Source: Pseudomonadota bacterium
GTDB lineage: Bacteria > Pseudomonadota > Gammaproteobacteria > Steroidobacterales > JBCBZW01
Direction of reading: 5' to 3'
Length of the DNA stretch: 64,000 bases
Assembly (NCBI GenBank): GCA_039815145.1
Contig: JBCBZW010000011.1
Span: 17,962 to 81,961, forward strand
Shown here: piece after piece, positions 17,611-27,252 of the stretch
Numbering within the stretch: position 1 is the first letter of the stretch
Layout: each line of letters starts with the position of its first letter
Made by a program: the position numbers and the translations under genes
Notes under the pieces: model-generated
What the model saw: only the letters and a program-made list of their open reading frames with translations
What the model was told of the DNA's origin: nothing
The model's database searches: none

Positions 17611-18308
17611 GGTTGCTGGCCATCGACACGGCGACTGACGCGTGCACCGTGGCCCTGGCGGTGGGCGATCAGGTGCGATGTGAGCAAACCCATGAGCCCC
17701 GCGTCCATGCACAGCAGCTGCTCGCCATGGTCGACCGACTCCTGCGCGAGGCGCAGCAGCCCCTGGGGGGACTCGACGGGATCGTGATCGGCGTCGGCCC
17801 TGGCAGCTTCACCGGCGTGAGAATCGGTTGCAGCGTCGCCCAGGGGTTGGCCCTCGCCGGCGACCTGGCGGTGCTGCCCGTCTCGAGCCTGGCCACGGTC
17901 GCCGCGCAGTTCGTTCCCCATCGGTTCGCCCAGGACAGCGCCCCGCGCGCGGTCGCGCGGGTGATCGTGGCCCAGGACGCGCGCATGGGCGAGGTCTACT
18001 GGGGGGCCTACGACGCCGACGAGGCGCATGTAGTGAAGACCCGCGTGAGCGACCGTGCGGACCCGCCCGAGGCCATGCTCGAGCAGGCGAAGGCGCTGAG
18101 CGCGGAGGGAAAACCCTTGCTGCTGGCGGGGACGGGCGCGCAGGCCCACCCGCGCCTGCGGGAGTTGCTGCGAGCGCACGATAATGGCCTGTCCGCGCTG
18201 CCCAGCGCCCGCGACGCCCTGGCCCTGGGCGCGCGCGATCTACTGCACGGCCCCGGCGGAGTGCCCCCGGAGCAGGCGCTACCGGTATACTTCCGCCCGC
18301 CGGTGTAG
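17607..18308 (+). CDS. tsaB: tRNA threonylcarbamoyladenosine biosynthesis protein TsaB
   Basis: Non-catalytic partner of TsaD and TsaE in making t6A37 of ANN-decoding tRNAs. About 233 residues of ASKHA fold: LLAIDTATDACTVALAVGDQ at the start, HAQQLLAMVDRLL, and GVGPGSFTGVRIGCSVAQGL, the TsaB signature. Start is GTG 17607, overlapping the helicase stop (GTGA), with GGAGG 7 bases upstream. A longer frame begins further up but has no support. TsaD and TsaE are not in this window. Confidence 0.94.
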   Translation: MRLLAIDTATDACTVALAVGDQVRCEQTHEPRVHAQQLLAMVDRLLREAQQPLGGLDGIVIGVGPGSFTGVRIGCSVAQGLALAGDLAVLPVSSLATVAAQFVPHRFAQDSAPRAVARVIVAQDARMGEVYWGAYDADEAHVVKTRVSDRADPPEAMLEQAKALSAEGKPLLLAGTGAQAHPRLRELLRAHDNGLSALPSARDALALGARDLLHGPGGVPPEQALPVYFRPPV

Positions 18309-18386
18309 TGGGCGCGCACGGGGCGCGCTGCCGCCGGGCCACTTTCACCGTAGGCAACGCGCCGGACCCTGAGGAGGGACTCGCCA

Positions 18387-19082
18387 GTGGGTGACCAGCA
18401 CATTCTGATCGTCGAAGACGAGCAGGCTATCCGAGAGATGACGGCGTTCGGCTTGCGCCGGGCGGGCTTCGACGTGGCCCAAGCGGAAGACTGCCGCGGC
18501 GCCAGGTCGATGATCGCGGACAAGCAACCGGACCTGATCCTGCTGGACTGGATGTTGCCCGAGATGAGTGGACTTAAGTTCGTTCGTAGTCTCAAGAAGG
18601 ACTCGAAGACCAGCGATATCCCCGTGATCATGCTGACGGCTCGTAGCCAAGAAGAAGATAAGGTTAAAGGGCTCGATAGCGGGGCTGATGATTACATCAC
18701 CAAGCCGTTCTCGGCCCGGGAGCTCAATGCGCGTGTGCGGGCGCTTCTGCGTCGGGCGGCACCCGCCGGTGATGCCGAGGTGCTCAAGGCCGAGTCCCTG
18801 GAGTTGGATCTCCCCGGTCACCGCGTCACGGTGGATGGAAAGCAAGTTCAGCTGGGCCCCACCGAGTTCAAGCTGCTCAAGTTCTTCATGAGTCACCAGG
18901 ATCGGGTCTACAGTCGCACGCAATTGCTCGACCGCGTTTGGGGTGGCAACGTCTACGTGGAGGAGCGTACCGTCGACGTGCACATTCGGCGCCTGCGCAA
19001 GGCCTTGTCGGAGCACGGCTGTGACAGCTTCATTCAGACGGTGCGCGGCGCAGGCTACCGTTTCTCCGTGAAGACCGAGTAG
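18387..19082 (+). CDS. phoB: Phosphate regulon response regulator PhoB
   Basis: Transcription factor that, when phosphorylated by PhoR, activates the Pho regulon under phosphate starvation. 231 residues: receiver domain (residues 3-120) with acidic pocket VEDEQ, phospho-acceptor Asp54 in LLDWMLP, Thr in MLTAR and Lys in TKPFS; then an OmpR-type winged helix with RTVDVHIRRLRKAL and VRGAGYRFS. Start is GTG after GAGGAGGG. phoR follows 18 bases later and the pst genes come next, which supports PhoB rather than another OmpR-family regulator. Confidence 0.95.
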   Translation: MGDQHILIVEDEQAIREMTAFGLRRAGFDVAQAEDCRGARSMIADKQPDLILLDWMLPEMSGLKFVRSLKKDSKTSDIPVIMLTARSQEEDKVKGLDSGADDYITKPFSARELNARVRALLRRAAPAGDAEVLKAESLELDLPGHRVTVDGKQVQLGPTEFKLLKFFMSHQDRVYSRTQLLDRVWGGNVYVEERTVDVHIRRLRKALSEHGCDSFIQTVRGAGYRFSVKTE

Positions 19083-19100
19083 CCCCCAGCGGCGCCACCC

Positions 19101-20447
19101 ATGACGCCGGTGCGCTTCTGGATCCTCGCCACCCTACGCGTGCTCGCCGTGCTTGGCGTGCTCGCCCTGTTCGGCTCCCTTATCGGCTACCCGGTGACGT
19201 CTGTCATCGTAGGCATCGCCCTCTACACGAGCTGGCATCTGGTGCAGCTGAAGCGCCTCACGCGCTGGCTTCAGCGCCAACAGGCTGATCTCGAGGAAGT
19301 GCCGGACGCGGTCGGATTGTGGGGCGAGCTGGCGGCGCAGTTGCGTGGCCTGGTGTACCGCGATCGACGGCGCGAGCGACGCTTCGAGACGATGCTGCGC
19401 GAGTACCAGGAGTCCACGGCGGCGATGCCCGATGCGTCCGTGGTGCTCAACGAGAGTCGCGAGATTCTGTGGATGAACGAGGCGGCCTCCCGCCTGCTCG
19501 GCCTCGACGGTGAGCGGGACATCGGTCAGCGCGTTGACAACCTCATCAGGCGACCGGAGTTCGCCAGTTACCTCACCCAGGAAGATGTGCGCGAGCCCTT
19601 GGAGATCGCTTCGCCCATCAACAAGAAGACCAAGCTCGCCGTGCACATCGTGCCCTTCGGTACGGGGCGGCGCTTGCTCATGTTCCGTGACAACACCCGC
19701 CTGCATCAATTGGAGAAGGTGCGGCGGAAGTTCGTCGCCAACGCCTCCCACGAGCTGCGCAGCCCGCTTACCGTGATCACCGGTTACCTCGAGCAGATGA
19801 GCGACGATCCGGAGCAGTCCGCCGAGTGGGACGTGCCCCTGGGAGAGATGCAGCGCCAGGCCAGGCGCATGGCCGCGATCATCGACGACCTGCTCGAACT
19901 GTCCCGTCTGGAATCGTCGGCGCGACCCGCACGGCTCGAACCCGTCAACCTTGCCGCCATGCTGAGGGACGTCGTTTCCGAGGCGGCCTCGCACGCGGCG
20001 GAGCCCCCGAAGATCAAGCTCTCCCTGGAGTCGGATCAACGGATCCTCGGTGAAGAGCATGAGCTGCACAGCGTCTTTGCCAACCTCGTGATCAATGCCG
20101 TCAAGTACACCCCCAGCGATGGTCGGATCAACGTGCGTTGGCGAGTGGTCGACGGCGTTGGCGAACTCATCGTGGAAGACACGGGGATCGGTATCGCACC
20201 GGAACATGTCATCCGGCTTACAGAGCGCTTCTACCGGGTCGACAAGGGGCGCGCTCGACAGGCAGGGGGGACGGGGCTTGGCTTGGCGATCGCCAAGTAC
20301 GCCCTGCAGCGCCACGATGCGACGCTCGAGGTGGAGAGCGCGCTCGGCGAGGGCTCGCGGTTTACCTGTCGCTTTCCGTCGCGGCGAGTGGGCCCCGCAG
20401 CGCCTTCCGAGGAGGCCTCACGGTCGGCCGTCGCCGCCGCTGACTGA
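19101..20447 (+). CDS. phoR: Phosphate regulon sensor histidine kinase PhoR
   Basis: Membrane-attached kinase for PhoB. 448 residues: two hydrophobic N-terminal helices (residues 7-45), a linker, a PAS-like domain (around AAMPDASVVLNESREILWMN), the HisKA dimer domain with His217 in NASHELRSPLTVITGYLEQM, and an ATPase domain with NLVINAVKYTP, VEDTGIGIAPEH and GGTGLGLAIAKYALQRH. The lack of a large periplasmic domain is typical of PhoR, which is thought to sense phosphate through the Pst-PhoU complex. That complex is encoded directly downstream. Confidence 0.95.
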   Translation: MTPVRFWILATLRVLAVLGVLALFGSLIGYPVTSVIVGIALYTSWHLVQLKRLTRWLQRQQADLEEVPDAVGLWGELAAQLRGLVYRDRRRERRFETMLREYQESTAAMPDASVVLNESREILWMNEAASRLLGLDGERDIGQRVDNLIRRPEFASYLTQEDVREPLEIASPINKKTKLAVHIVPFGTGRRLLMFRDNTRLHQLEKVRRKFVANASHELRSPLTVITGYLEQMSDDPEQSAEWDVPLGEMQRQARRMAAIIDDLLELSRLESSARPARLEPVNLAAMLRDVVSEAASHAAEPPKIKLSLESDQRILGEEHELHSVFANLVINAVKYTPSDGRINVRWRVVDGVGELIVEDTGIGIAPEHVIRLTERFYRVDKGRARQAGGTGLGLAIAKYALQRHDATLEVESALGEGSRFTCRFPSRRVGPAAPSEEASRSAVAAAD

Positions 20448-20474
20448 CGTCTTAGGGAACTCTTCCCGTTGCCA

Positions 20475-20516
20475 CAAGTCCGTAACACTGTTCAACTTAT
20501 TATTAGTCGGGACTTG
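20475..20516 (+). promoter_or_regulatory. phoU leader: inverted repeat and candidate -10
   Basis: CAAGTCC (20475-20481) and GGACTTG (20510-20516) are perfect inverted arms flanking an AT-rich segment that contains TATTAT (20498-20503), a plausible -10. No -35 at normal distance, which would fit an activator-dependent promoter. The segment CCGTAACACTGTTCA here only partly resembles a Pho box, so PhoB binding is not claimed. Confidence 0.3.
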
Positions 20517-20619
20517 AATTCTTCCTCACGATCGTTTGCACTCTTCAGGTGAGGTGACGAAGAAGCAACCCACCGGCGGCTGCCTTGGCGGCCCCGAATT
20601 GAAGGCAAAAGGGTGAAGC

Positions 20620-21405
20620 GTGGATCAGCAAGATCTAGGGCATCACATCTCGCGCCAGTTCGACGAAGACCTTTCTGCACTGCGGCATCGCGTGTTGCAC
20701 ATGGGAGGCATGGTCGAAGCTCAAGTTGAGCGTTCCCTGCGCGCGCTATCCGACGGCGACGAGCGTCTCGCGGCCGAGGTGTGCGCGGACGATCGCAAAA
20801 TAAACCGCATGGAAGTGGTTTTGGACGAGGAATGCAGGCGCATTCTGGCCTTGCGCCAGCCCGCCGCCAGCGACCTCCGTCTGGTCGTCGCCACCCTCAA
20901 GACGGTGACCGATCTCGAGCGCATCGGCGACGAAGCGCAGAAGATCAGCGAAGCGGCGGCCCGCCTGAGCGAGATCGATCGCAACGGCCCGGTCTTCGAT
21001 CGACTGCAGTCCCTCGGCCGCCAGGTCATGACCATGGTGTCGGGCGTTCTCGACGCGTTCGCCAGACTCGACGCGCGTCATGCGATCTCAATTGCGCGAA
21101 TGGATAGTGCGATCGATGCGCAACACTTCACTATTCGAGAGGATGCGACGGCGGCGATGATGGAATTGCCCGCCGCCGTGCCGATGCACTTGGATGCCAT
21201 TTGGGCGTCGCGCTCCCTAGAGCGCATCGGCGACCACGTCCACAACGTCTGCGAGCATGTGATCTTCATGGTGTACGGCCAGGACGTGCGCCATAGCGAG
21301 CTCGCCGACCTCGACCTGGCGCTCGCCGCCAGCGGCGCGGGCGACGATCCAAGCGTCGACGGCCCGCCCCAGGGTTCCCGACAGAGCCCTTTGCCCACCG
21401 CCTGA
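20620..21405 (+). CDS. phoU: Phosphate transport/signalling regulator PhoU
   Basis: Cytoplasmic helical protein linking the Pst transporter to PhoR and keeping the Pho regulon off when phosphate is ample. 261 residues made of two repeated three-helix bundles, with metal-binding-type motifs TVTDLERIGDEAQKISE (first repeat) and SRSLERIGDHVHNVCEHVIF (second). Start is GTG 20620, with the purine-rich AAGGCAAAAGGGTGAAG just before it. It lies before pstS rather than after pstB, its more common place. A 172-base leader with a possible -10 (TATTAT, 20498-20503) suggests its own promoter. Confidence 0.95.
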   Translation: MDQQDLGHHISRQFDEDLSALRHRVLHMGGMVEAQVERSLRALSDGDERLAAEVCADDRKINRMEVVLDEECRRILALRQPAASDLRLVVATLKTVTDLERIGDEAQKISEAAARLSEIDRNGPVFDRLQSLGRQVMTMVSGVLDAFARLDARHAISIARMDSAIDAQHFTIREDATAAMMELPAAVPMHLDAIWASRSLERIGDHVHNVCEHVIFMVYGQDVRHSELADLDLALAASGAGDDPSVDGPPQGSRQSPLPTA

Positions 21406-21486
21406 AACACAAGCTTTATCTGACCACTATAAACTTGCTCCGATTCGACCGGGCGGGGTCCGGTGCGTTGTGTCGTCGAGGAGCTG

Positions 21487-22548
21487 ATGCTGCTTCAAGC
21501 CAGGCTGTTGATCGCGTCCGTCATGTTGGCGGCGCTGCCGCTCATGGTGGGCTGCGGCTCCGGGCAGGGCGTGCGGGAGCACATCCATATCGTGGGGTCC
21601 TCCACCGTCTATCCGTTCTCGACGGTGGTGGCGGAGCAGTTCGGCCAGAAGACGCCGTTCCCGACGCCGCTCATCGAGAGCACGGGCTCGGGCGGTGGTA
21701 TCAAGCTGTTCTGCGCTGGACTCGGCTTTCAACACCCCGACGTGGTGAATTCCTCTCGTCGCATCAAAGCCTCCGAGGTGGCCGCGTGCGAGCGTCATGC
21801 CGTCGATGACATTGTCGAGGTGAACATAGGCTACGACGGGATCGTCATGGGCCTCTCCCGGGCCAATCCCCCGCCGGCCCTGACCCGCGCGCACATCTTT
21901 CTGGCGCTCGCCAAGCAGGTGCCCGACGGTGATGGGCTCATCGACAACCCTCATCGGTTCTGGAGCGACATCGATCCGGCCTTGCCGAACTGGGAGATCC
22001 AAGTATTCGGTCCGCCGCCGACCTCGGGCACGCGAGACGCCTTTGTCGAACTCGCGATGGAGGATGGCTGCAAGCACTCCGCTGGATGGATCGCAGCGCT
22101 TGCCCACACGGACGAGCGTCGCTTTCGTGTCCTCTGCCACGCGATGCGCGAAGACGGGCACTTCGTGGAAGCTGGCGAAAACGACAATTTGATCGTGAAG
22201 AAGCTGAACGCCAATCCGCAGGCGCTCGGTATCTTCGGCTTCAGCTCCCTCGACCAGAATCTCGATCAGGTGCAGGCGGCCCCGGTGGACGGGGTCACCC
22301 CCACCTTCGCCAACATCGCCAACCGCAGCTACCCCGTCTCCCGGCCGCTCTACTTCTACGTCAAGAAGCGCCACGTGCGCCTGGTGCCCGGCTTGCGCGA
22401 GTTCCTCGCCGAGTTCACCGGTGAGGATGCGAGTGGCGAGTTCGGCTATCTCTCCTATCGCGGGCTCATTCCCCTGGCCGATGGGCACCGCCGCGATGTG
22501 GCCCAGCGGGCCGCTGACCTGACACCGCTACGACTGCCCGAGTCGTGA
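21487..22548 (+). CDS. pstS: Phosphate ABC transporter substrate-binding lipoprotein
   Basis: Periplasmic phosphate receptor of the Pst system. About 353 residues with a hydrophobic leader ending in LMVGC, a slightly loose lipobox, so probably lipid-anchored. The phosphate-binding features are HIVGSSTVYPFSTVVAEQF near the N-terminus, STGSGGGIKLFCAG, VNSSRRIKASEV, GYDGIVMG and PPPTSGTRDAFVELA. Start ATG 21487 has GAGGAG close upstream; a GTG at 21463 is an alternative. A TATAAA at 21428-21433 may be its -10. It is joined to pstC by an overlapping GTGATG. Confidence 0.94.
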   Translation: MLLQARLLIASVMLAALPLMVGCGSGQGVREHIHIVGSSTVYPFSTVVAEQFGQKTPFPTPLIESTGSGGGIKLFCAGLGFQHPDVVNSSRRIKASEVAACERHAVDDIVEVNIGYDGIVMGLSRANPPPALTRAHIFLALAKQVPDGDGLIDNPHRFWSDIDPALPNWEIQVFGPPPTSGTRDAFVELAMEDGCKHSAGWIAALAHTDERRFRVLCHAMREDGHFVEAGENDNLIVKKLNANPQALGIFGFSSLDQNLDQVQAAPVDGVTPTFANIANRSYPVSRPLYFYVKKRHVRLVPGLREFLAEFTGEDASGEFGYLSYRGLIPLADGHRRDVAQRAADLTPLRLPES

Positions 22549-23918
22549 TGATTCTGTTCCTGCTCCTGGTCGGCTTAGGGATCGCTGCCTATCGGATAGG
22601 TTCGCAGCGTGCCGTGAGCGCTGTCGGCGGCCTCGATAAGGTCCGCCAGCTGCACTCTCGACCCGGCTACTACGGCGCCCTCACGGCCCTGTGGTGCGTG
22701 CTGCCGGCGCTGCTGGTGGCCGTTATCTGGACGACGCTACAGCCCGTGTTGCTGGACTCCCTGTTGATCGACAGCCTACCCGCCACCGCCCCCCAACTCA
22801 GTGCTGACGAGCGCAGCGCCCTCGCCGCCAACGTCCGCCAGCTGGCGCAGGGGCGGGAGGTCTTCGCCGAGGTGACACCGGCCATGGCGGCGGCGGCGGC
22901 CGACTATGCGAGTTGGCAACGCCTCGGACAGATCGCCTTGCTCGTCACCGTGCTCGGTCTGGCCACCTTCTTCGGTTGGCTCGTGGTGCAGCGGATCAAC
23001 CCGCAGCTGCGCGCCCGTAACCGCGTCGAGCAAGTCGTGCAGGGCCTGCTCATCGCAAGCTCCTCGGTGGCGGTCTTCACCACCTTGGGGATCGTGCTGT
23101 CAGTCCTGCTCGAGGCCCTGCGTTTCTTCCAGGCCGTGCCCCTGACGGAGTTCTTGTTCGGTCTGGAATGGTGGCCGAGTCGGGAGGGCCAGGACGGTGA
23201 GTCGGGGTCCTTCGGGGCGATCCCGCTCTTTGCGGGCACCCTGCTGATTTCCATCATCGCTCTCGCCGTGGCGGTGCCCGTCGGCCTCATGTCCGCCATC
23301 TACCTCGCCGAGTACGCGACGCCCCGGATGCGGGCCGTGGCCAAACCTCTGCTCGAGATCCTCGCCGGCATCCCCACCGTGGTCTACGGCTTCTTTGCAG
23401 CCCTCACCGTGGCCCCCTTCATTCGCGACGTGGGCATGAGCGTCGGCTTGCCCGTCGCCTCGGAGAGCGCGCTGGCGGCGGGGCTCGTGATGGGCATCAT
23501 GATCATTCCCTTCGTCTCCTCCCTCTCGGACGATGTGATCTCCGCCGTGCCCCAGGGCATGCGCGACGGCTCCCTCGGGCTCGGCGCCACGAGCTCCGAG
23601 ACCGTCGTGCGCGTGGTGCTGCCCGCCGCCCTGCCAGGGGTGGTGGCCAGCGTGCTGCTGGCCGCCTCACGGGCGATCGGCGAGACCATGATCGTGGTAA
23701 TGGCGGCTGGCCTGGTCGCAAACCTGTCAGCCAACCCCCTGGAAGCCGTCACCACCGTGACCGTGCAGATCGTCACCCTGCTGGTGGGGGATCAGGAGTT
23801 CGACAGCCCGAAGACCCTCGCCGCCTTCGCCCTCGGGCTCGTGCTGTTCATCGTCACCTTGCTGCTGAACGTGGTGGCCCTGCAGGTCGTGCGCCGATAC
23901 CGGGAGCAGTATGAGTAG
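22545..23918 (+). CDS. pstC: Phosphate ABC transporter permease PstC
   Basis: Inner-membrane permease half of the Pst transporter. 457 residues with a first membrane helix at the very N-terminus, a second near residue 40, a periplasmic loop (LSADERSALAANVRQLAQGR), a third helix near residue 130, and the permease core with the coupling motif SLGLGATSSETVVRVVLPAA and the later ASRAIGETMIVVMAAGL. This long form with an extra N-terminal part is common in gammaproteobacteria. Start is GTG 22545 (GTGA overlap) or ATG 22548 (TGATG); both couple translation to pstS. It overlaps pstA by 8 bases. Confidence 0.95.
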   Translation: MMILFLLLVGLGIAAYRIGSQRAVSAVGGLDKVRQLHSRPGYYGALTALWCVLPALLVAVIWTTLQPVLLDSLLIDSLPATAPQLSADERSALAANVRQLAQGREVFAEVTPAMAAAAADYASWQRLGQIALLVTVLGLATFFGWLVVQRINPQLRARNRVEQVVQGLLIASSSVAVFTTLGIVLSVLLEALRFFQAVPLTEFLFGLEWWPSREGQDGESGSFGAIPLFAGTLLISIIALAVAVPVGLMSAIYLAEYATPRMRAVAKPLLEILAGIPTVVYGFFAALTVAPFIRDVGMSVGLPVASESALAAGLVMGIMIIPFVSSLSDDVISAVPQGMRDGSLGLGATSSETVVRVVLPAALPGVVASVLLAASRAIGETMIVVMAAGLVANLSANPLEAVTTVTVQIVTLLVGDQEFDSPKTLAAFALGLVLFIVTLLLNVVALQVVRRYREQYE

Positions 23919-25254
23919 CTCCACCGTAGAGCCGACCGGCGTCACCGCCCGCCCGGCGGGCGGGATCGAGGGGCTGCTCGATCCGCAAGAAGCGGCGCGT
24001 CGTGTGCAGGCGCGGCTCGCCAAGCGTCATCGTGCAGAGAAGATGTTCCGCTTGGCTGGGGTAGCATCGCTAACGGTAGGGTTAGGCTTTCTGGTCATCT
24101 TGTTGAGCAGTGTCGTCTACCAGGGCTTGCCCGCGTTCACGCAGACCCACATGGCGCTCGATATCCGCTTCGATGCCGAATTACTGGCACCGGGCGGTGA
24201 CGCCTCGGCCGATGCGCTGGCGCAGGCCGCTTACGGGCGCCTCGTCCGAGACGCCCTCGATCGTGTTTTCCCCGATGAGTCTCGTCGAGATCGGCGCAAC
24301 CTCTATCGTCTGGTCTCGATGGGGGCCACCTACCGCGTACGCGACTACCTGCTGAGTCATCCGCAGGCGCTCGGCACTGAACGCCGCTTTTGGCTACCGG
24401 CGGACGAGGAGGTCGATCTGCTCGTCAAGGGCTACGTCGATCGCGACGATGCCGCCACGCCCAGCCGCCTGTCGACCAAGGAACTTGCCTGGGTGGACGA
24501 ACTGCAGGCGCAGGGGCGCATCAAGCGACGCTTCAATCTGGCGCTGTTCAGCCGCGGGGATTCGCGCAACCCGGAACTCGCCGGAATCCTGGGGGCGACG
24601 GTGGGATCGGCGCTGACCCTGCTGGTGACCTTGCTGGTGTCGTTTCCGGTCGGCGTGGCCGCGGCGATCTACCTGGAGGAGTTCGCACCGAAGAACCGCA
24701 TCACCGATGTCATCGAGGTGAACATCAACAACCTCGCGGCGGTGCCGTCGATCGTCTTCGGTCTCCTGGGCCTGGCGCTCTTCATCGATCTGTTCGGCCT
24801 ACCGCGCTCCGCGCCCCTGGTCGGCGGCCTGGTGCTCTCCCTGATGACCTTGCCCACGATCATCATCTCCAGTCGCGCGGCCCTGAAGACCGTACCGCCC
24901 TCGATCCGAGATGCGGCGCTCGGCTTGGGCGCCTCGAGGACGCAGGTCGTCACCCACCACGTTCTGCCGTTGGCCATGCCCGGCATGCTCACGGGGACGA
25001 TCATCGGCATGGCCCGCGCCCTCGGCGAGACAGCGCCACTGTTGATGATCGGCATGGTAGCGTTCGTGGTGGATGTGCCGGGCAGCCTGACCGATCCGTC
25101 GACGGTGCTGCCGGTACAGATATACCTCTGGGCCGACAGCCCGGAGCGGGCATTCGTCGAGCGAACCTCCGCCGCCATCATGGTATTGCTGGTCTTCTTG
25201 ATCACGATGAACGGCCTGGCGGTGTACCTGCGCCGGCGCTTTGAGCGGAGCTGA
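23911..25254 (+). CDS. pstA: Phosphate ABC transporter permease PstA
   Basis: Second permease subunit, 447 residues. A cytoplasmic N-terminus with an amphipathic stretch (EAARRVQARLAKRHRAEK) is followed by one membrane helix, a large extracytoplasmic loop of about 150 residues and the permease core: FAPKNRITDVIEVNINNLAA, LGLGASRTQVVTHHVLPLAM (coupling helix) and MARALGETAPLLMIG. The large loop is typical of the long PstA form that pairs with long PstC. Start ATG 23911 overlaps pstC; pstB follows with no gap. Confidence 0.95.
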   Translation: MSSSTVEPTGVTARPAGGIEGLLDPQEAARRVQARLAKRHRAEKMFRLAGVASLTVGLGFLVILLSSVVYQGLPAFTQTHMALDIRFDAELLAPGGDASADALAQAAYGRLVRDALDRVFPDESRRDRRNLYRLVSMGATYRVRDYLLSHPQALGTERRFWLPADEEVDLLVKGYVDRDDAATPSRLSTKELAWVDELQAQGRIKRRFNLALFSRGDSRNPELAGILGATVGSALTLLVTLLVSFPVGVAAAIYLEEFAPKNRITDVIEVNINNLAAVPSIVFGLLGLALFIDLFGLPRSAPLVGGLVLSLMTLPTIIISSRAALKTVPPSIRDAALGLGASRTQVVTHHVLPLAMPGMLTGTIIGMARALGETAPLLMIGMVAFVVDVPGSLTDPSTVLPVQIYLWADSPERAFVERTSAAIMVLLVFLITMNGLAVYLRRRFERS

Positions 25255-26076
25255 ATGATGCTGGACTCGGTTAACCAGGACGCACTGGAAACCGGTACGG
25301 TCGGTACGCCGACCCTGCGCGATCCCTGGATCTCCGCCAAGAACGTCAACGTGTGGTACGGCGATAAGCACGCGATCAAGAACGTGACCCTCGATATCGG
25401 GCGGCACCAGGTCATCGCCATGATCGGTCCCTCAGGCTGCGGCAAGTCGACCCTCCTGCGCTGCCTCAATCGCATGAACGACACGATTGAGGGGTGTCGC
25501 GTGGAGGGGGACATCCGCCTCGACGGCCACGATGTGTACGACAGGACGGTGGACCCGGTGGCCCTGCGGGCGCGGATCGGTATCGTCTTTCAAAAACCCA
25601 ACCCCTTTCCTAAGTCCATCTACGAGAACGTCGCCTATGGGCCGCGGATCCACGGCCTTGCCAGCGGCCGGGCCGAACTCGACGAGATCGTGCACACCAG
25701 CCTCGAGAAGGCCGGCTTGCTGGACGAGGTGAAGGATCGGCTGGACTCACCGGGCACCGGGCTCTCCGGCGGCCAGCAGCAGCGCCTGTGCATCGCCCGC
25801 GCGATCGCCGTGAGCCCCGAGGTGATCTTGATGGACGAGCCGTGCTCCGCCCTCGACCCGATCGCCACCGCGCGGATCGAAGATCTGATGGACGAGCTAC
25901 GCCAGAACTACACCATCGCCATCGTGACCCACTCGATGCAGCAGGCCGCCCGCGTGTCCCAGCGAACGGCCTACTTCCATTTAGGCCACCTGGTGGAGGT
26001 GGGGGAGACGGATCGGGTCTTTACCAATCCTCTGCACAAGCTAACCGAGGACTACATCACCGGCCGCTTCGGCTGA
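25255..26076 (+). CDS. pstB: Phosphate ABC transporter ATP-binding protein PstB
   Basis: ATPase that drives phosphate import and takes part in Pho signalling. 273 residues with Walker [10 protein letters not shown] (residues 58-66), the PstB-type [11 protein letters not shown]-loop [20 protein letters not shown], signature [16 protein letters not shown], Walker [14 protein letters not shown] and the switch His in [13 protein letters not shown]. It begins directly after the pstA stop (ATGATG). Its stop codon is inside a hairpin shared with the converging dapE. Confidence 0.97.
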   Translation: MMLDSVNQDALETGTVGTPTLRDPWISAKNVNVWYGDKHAIKNVTLDIGRHQVIAMIGPSGCGKSTLLRCLNRMNDTIEGCRVEGDIRLDGHDVYDRTVDPVALRARIGIVFQKPNPFPKSIYENVAYGPRIHGLASGRAELDEIVHTSLEKAGLLDEVKDRLDSPGTGLSGGQQQRLCIARAIAVSPEVILMDEPCSALDPIATARIEDLMDELRQNYTIAIVTHSMQQAARVSQRTAYFHLGHLVEVGETDRVFTNPLHKLTEDYITGRFG

Positions 26077-26087
26077 GCGTCAGCCGA
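26069..26087. terminator. Bidirectional hairpin holding both stop codons of pstB and dapE
   Basis: A perfect 8-base stem TCGGCTGA / TCAGCCGA with a 3-base loop. The pstB TGA (26074-26076) and the complement of the dapE TGA (26080-26082) both lie within the stem. Only 3 bases separate the two genes. There is no T-run. Confidence 0.5.
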
Positions 26088-27252
26088 TCAGGGTCTCGAT
26101 AAGATCCAGGTAGATGGCGGTGAGCCGACCGATGTCCTGCACGTCGATGTGCTCATCGATCTGGTGAATACTGGCGTTCACCGGCCCCAGCTCTACTACC
26201 TCGATGCCGGCAGGCGCGATGAAGCGTCCATCGGAGGTGCCGCCGCCCGTGTCCATCGTGGGCGCCGTGCCCGTGTGCCTGGGAAGCACCTCGCGCACCG
26301 CGTCCGCGAGCGCACCGGCCTTGCTCAGGAAGGGGGGCGACGGCGGGTCGTCCCACGTGAGCTCGACGCGGTCACCCAAGCCGTGGCGACCCAGCGTCTC
26401 CAGCACGCGCCGCTGCAGGGCATCGACCGTGGACTCGGTGCTGTGGCGGAAGTTGAACACCACATCCAGGTGGCCGGGGATGACGTTGCTGGCGCCCGTG
26501 CCAGCCTGCGCCTGTGCGATCTGAAAGCTGGTTGGCGGGAAGTACTCGTTGCCCTCGTCCCAGCGCGTGGCGACGAGTTCGGCCAACGCCGGTGCCGCCT
26601 CGTGGATAGGGTTGAGCGCCTTGTGGGGGTAGGCCACGTGACCTTGCTTGCCGATCACGCGCAGGCGTCCGGTCAGCGAGCCCCGCCGGCCCACACGCAC
26701 GATGTCGCCCAGCGCGCCCTGGGAGGAGGGCTCGCCGATCACGCACCAATCGATGCGTTGGTCGCGCGCTTGCAAGGCCTCGATGACGCGGCGGGTGCCG
26801 TCGCGGGCCGGGCCTTCCTCGTCGCTGGTGAGCAGAATCGCCAGGCGGCCGCGGCCCGAGGTGCGGGCGATCCAGGCCTCGAAGGCTGTCACCATGGCGG
26901 CAACGCCGGACTTCATGTCGGCTGCGCCCCGTCCGTAGAGCTTGCCCTCGCGCACGGTCGGCTCGAAGGGCGGGCTGGTCCAGCGCTCCAGGGGGCCGGT
27001 GGGTACCACGTCCGTGTGGCCGGCAAAGCACAGGACGGGGGCATCCGCCGGCGTGTCCGCGCCGCCGGGGTGCAGGGCCCACAGGTTGCTGACCTCGCCG
27101 AAGGGCATGTCCTCGACCTCGAAGCCAAGGGCACGCAGGCGTTCGGCGATCGATGCCTGGCAGCCCGCGTCCTGCGGCGTGACCGACGCACGGGCGATGA
27201 GCTCGCAGGTAAGGGCGAAGGCCGCGTCTTGCAGGGCGGACGAACTGCTCAT
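26080..27252 (-). CDS. dapE: Succinyl-diaminopimelate desuccinylase
   Basis: Zinc hydrolase that releases LL-diaminopimelate and succinate in the succinylase branch of lysine/DAP synthesis. About 390 residues of the M20 peptidase fold: [11 protein letters not shown] (metal His), [15 protein letters not shown] (bridging Asp), [14 protein letters not shown] (Glu pair) and [14 protein letters not shown] late in the chain. Start is ATG 27252, overlapping the dapD stop (ATGA). The open frame upstream belongs to the shadow of dapD. It is the last gene of the map-glnD-dapC-dapD-dapE run on this strand. Confidence 0.96.
   Translation of the reverse strand: MSSSSALQDAAFALTCELIARASVTPQDAGCQASIAERLRALGFEVEDMPFGEVSNLWALHPGGADTPADAPVLCFAGHTDVVPTGPLERWTSPPFEPTVREGKLYGRGAADMKSGVAAMVTAFEAWIARTSGRGRLAILLTSDEEGPARDGTRRVIEALQARDQRIDWCVIGEPSSQGALGDIVRVGRRGSLTGRLRVIGKQGHVAYPHKALNPIHEAAPALAELVATRWDEGNEYFPPTSFQIAQAQAGTGASNVIPGHLDVVFNFRHSTESTVDALQRRVLETLGRHGLGDRVELTWDDPPSPPFLSKAGALADAVREVLPRHTGTAPTMDTGGGTSDGRFIAPAGIEVVELGPVNASIHQIDEHIDVQDIGRLTAIYLDLIETLIG

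Noticed and set aside
20475..20500. Pho box before phoU
   Set aside because: Only the half CCGTAACA-CTGTTCA partly fits; the second half-site is out of register with the 11-base repeat of real Pho boxes. Kept only as a leader with a possible -10.
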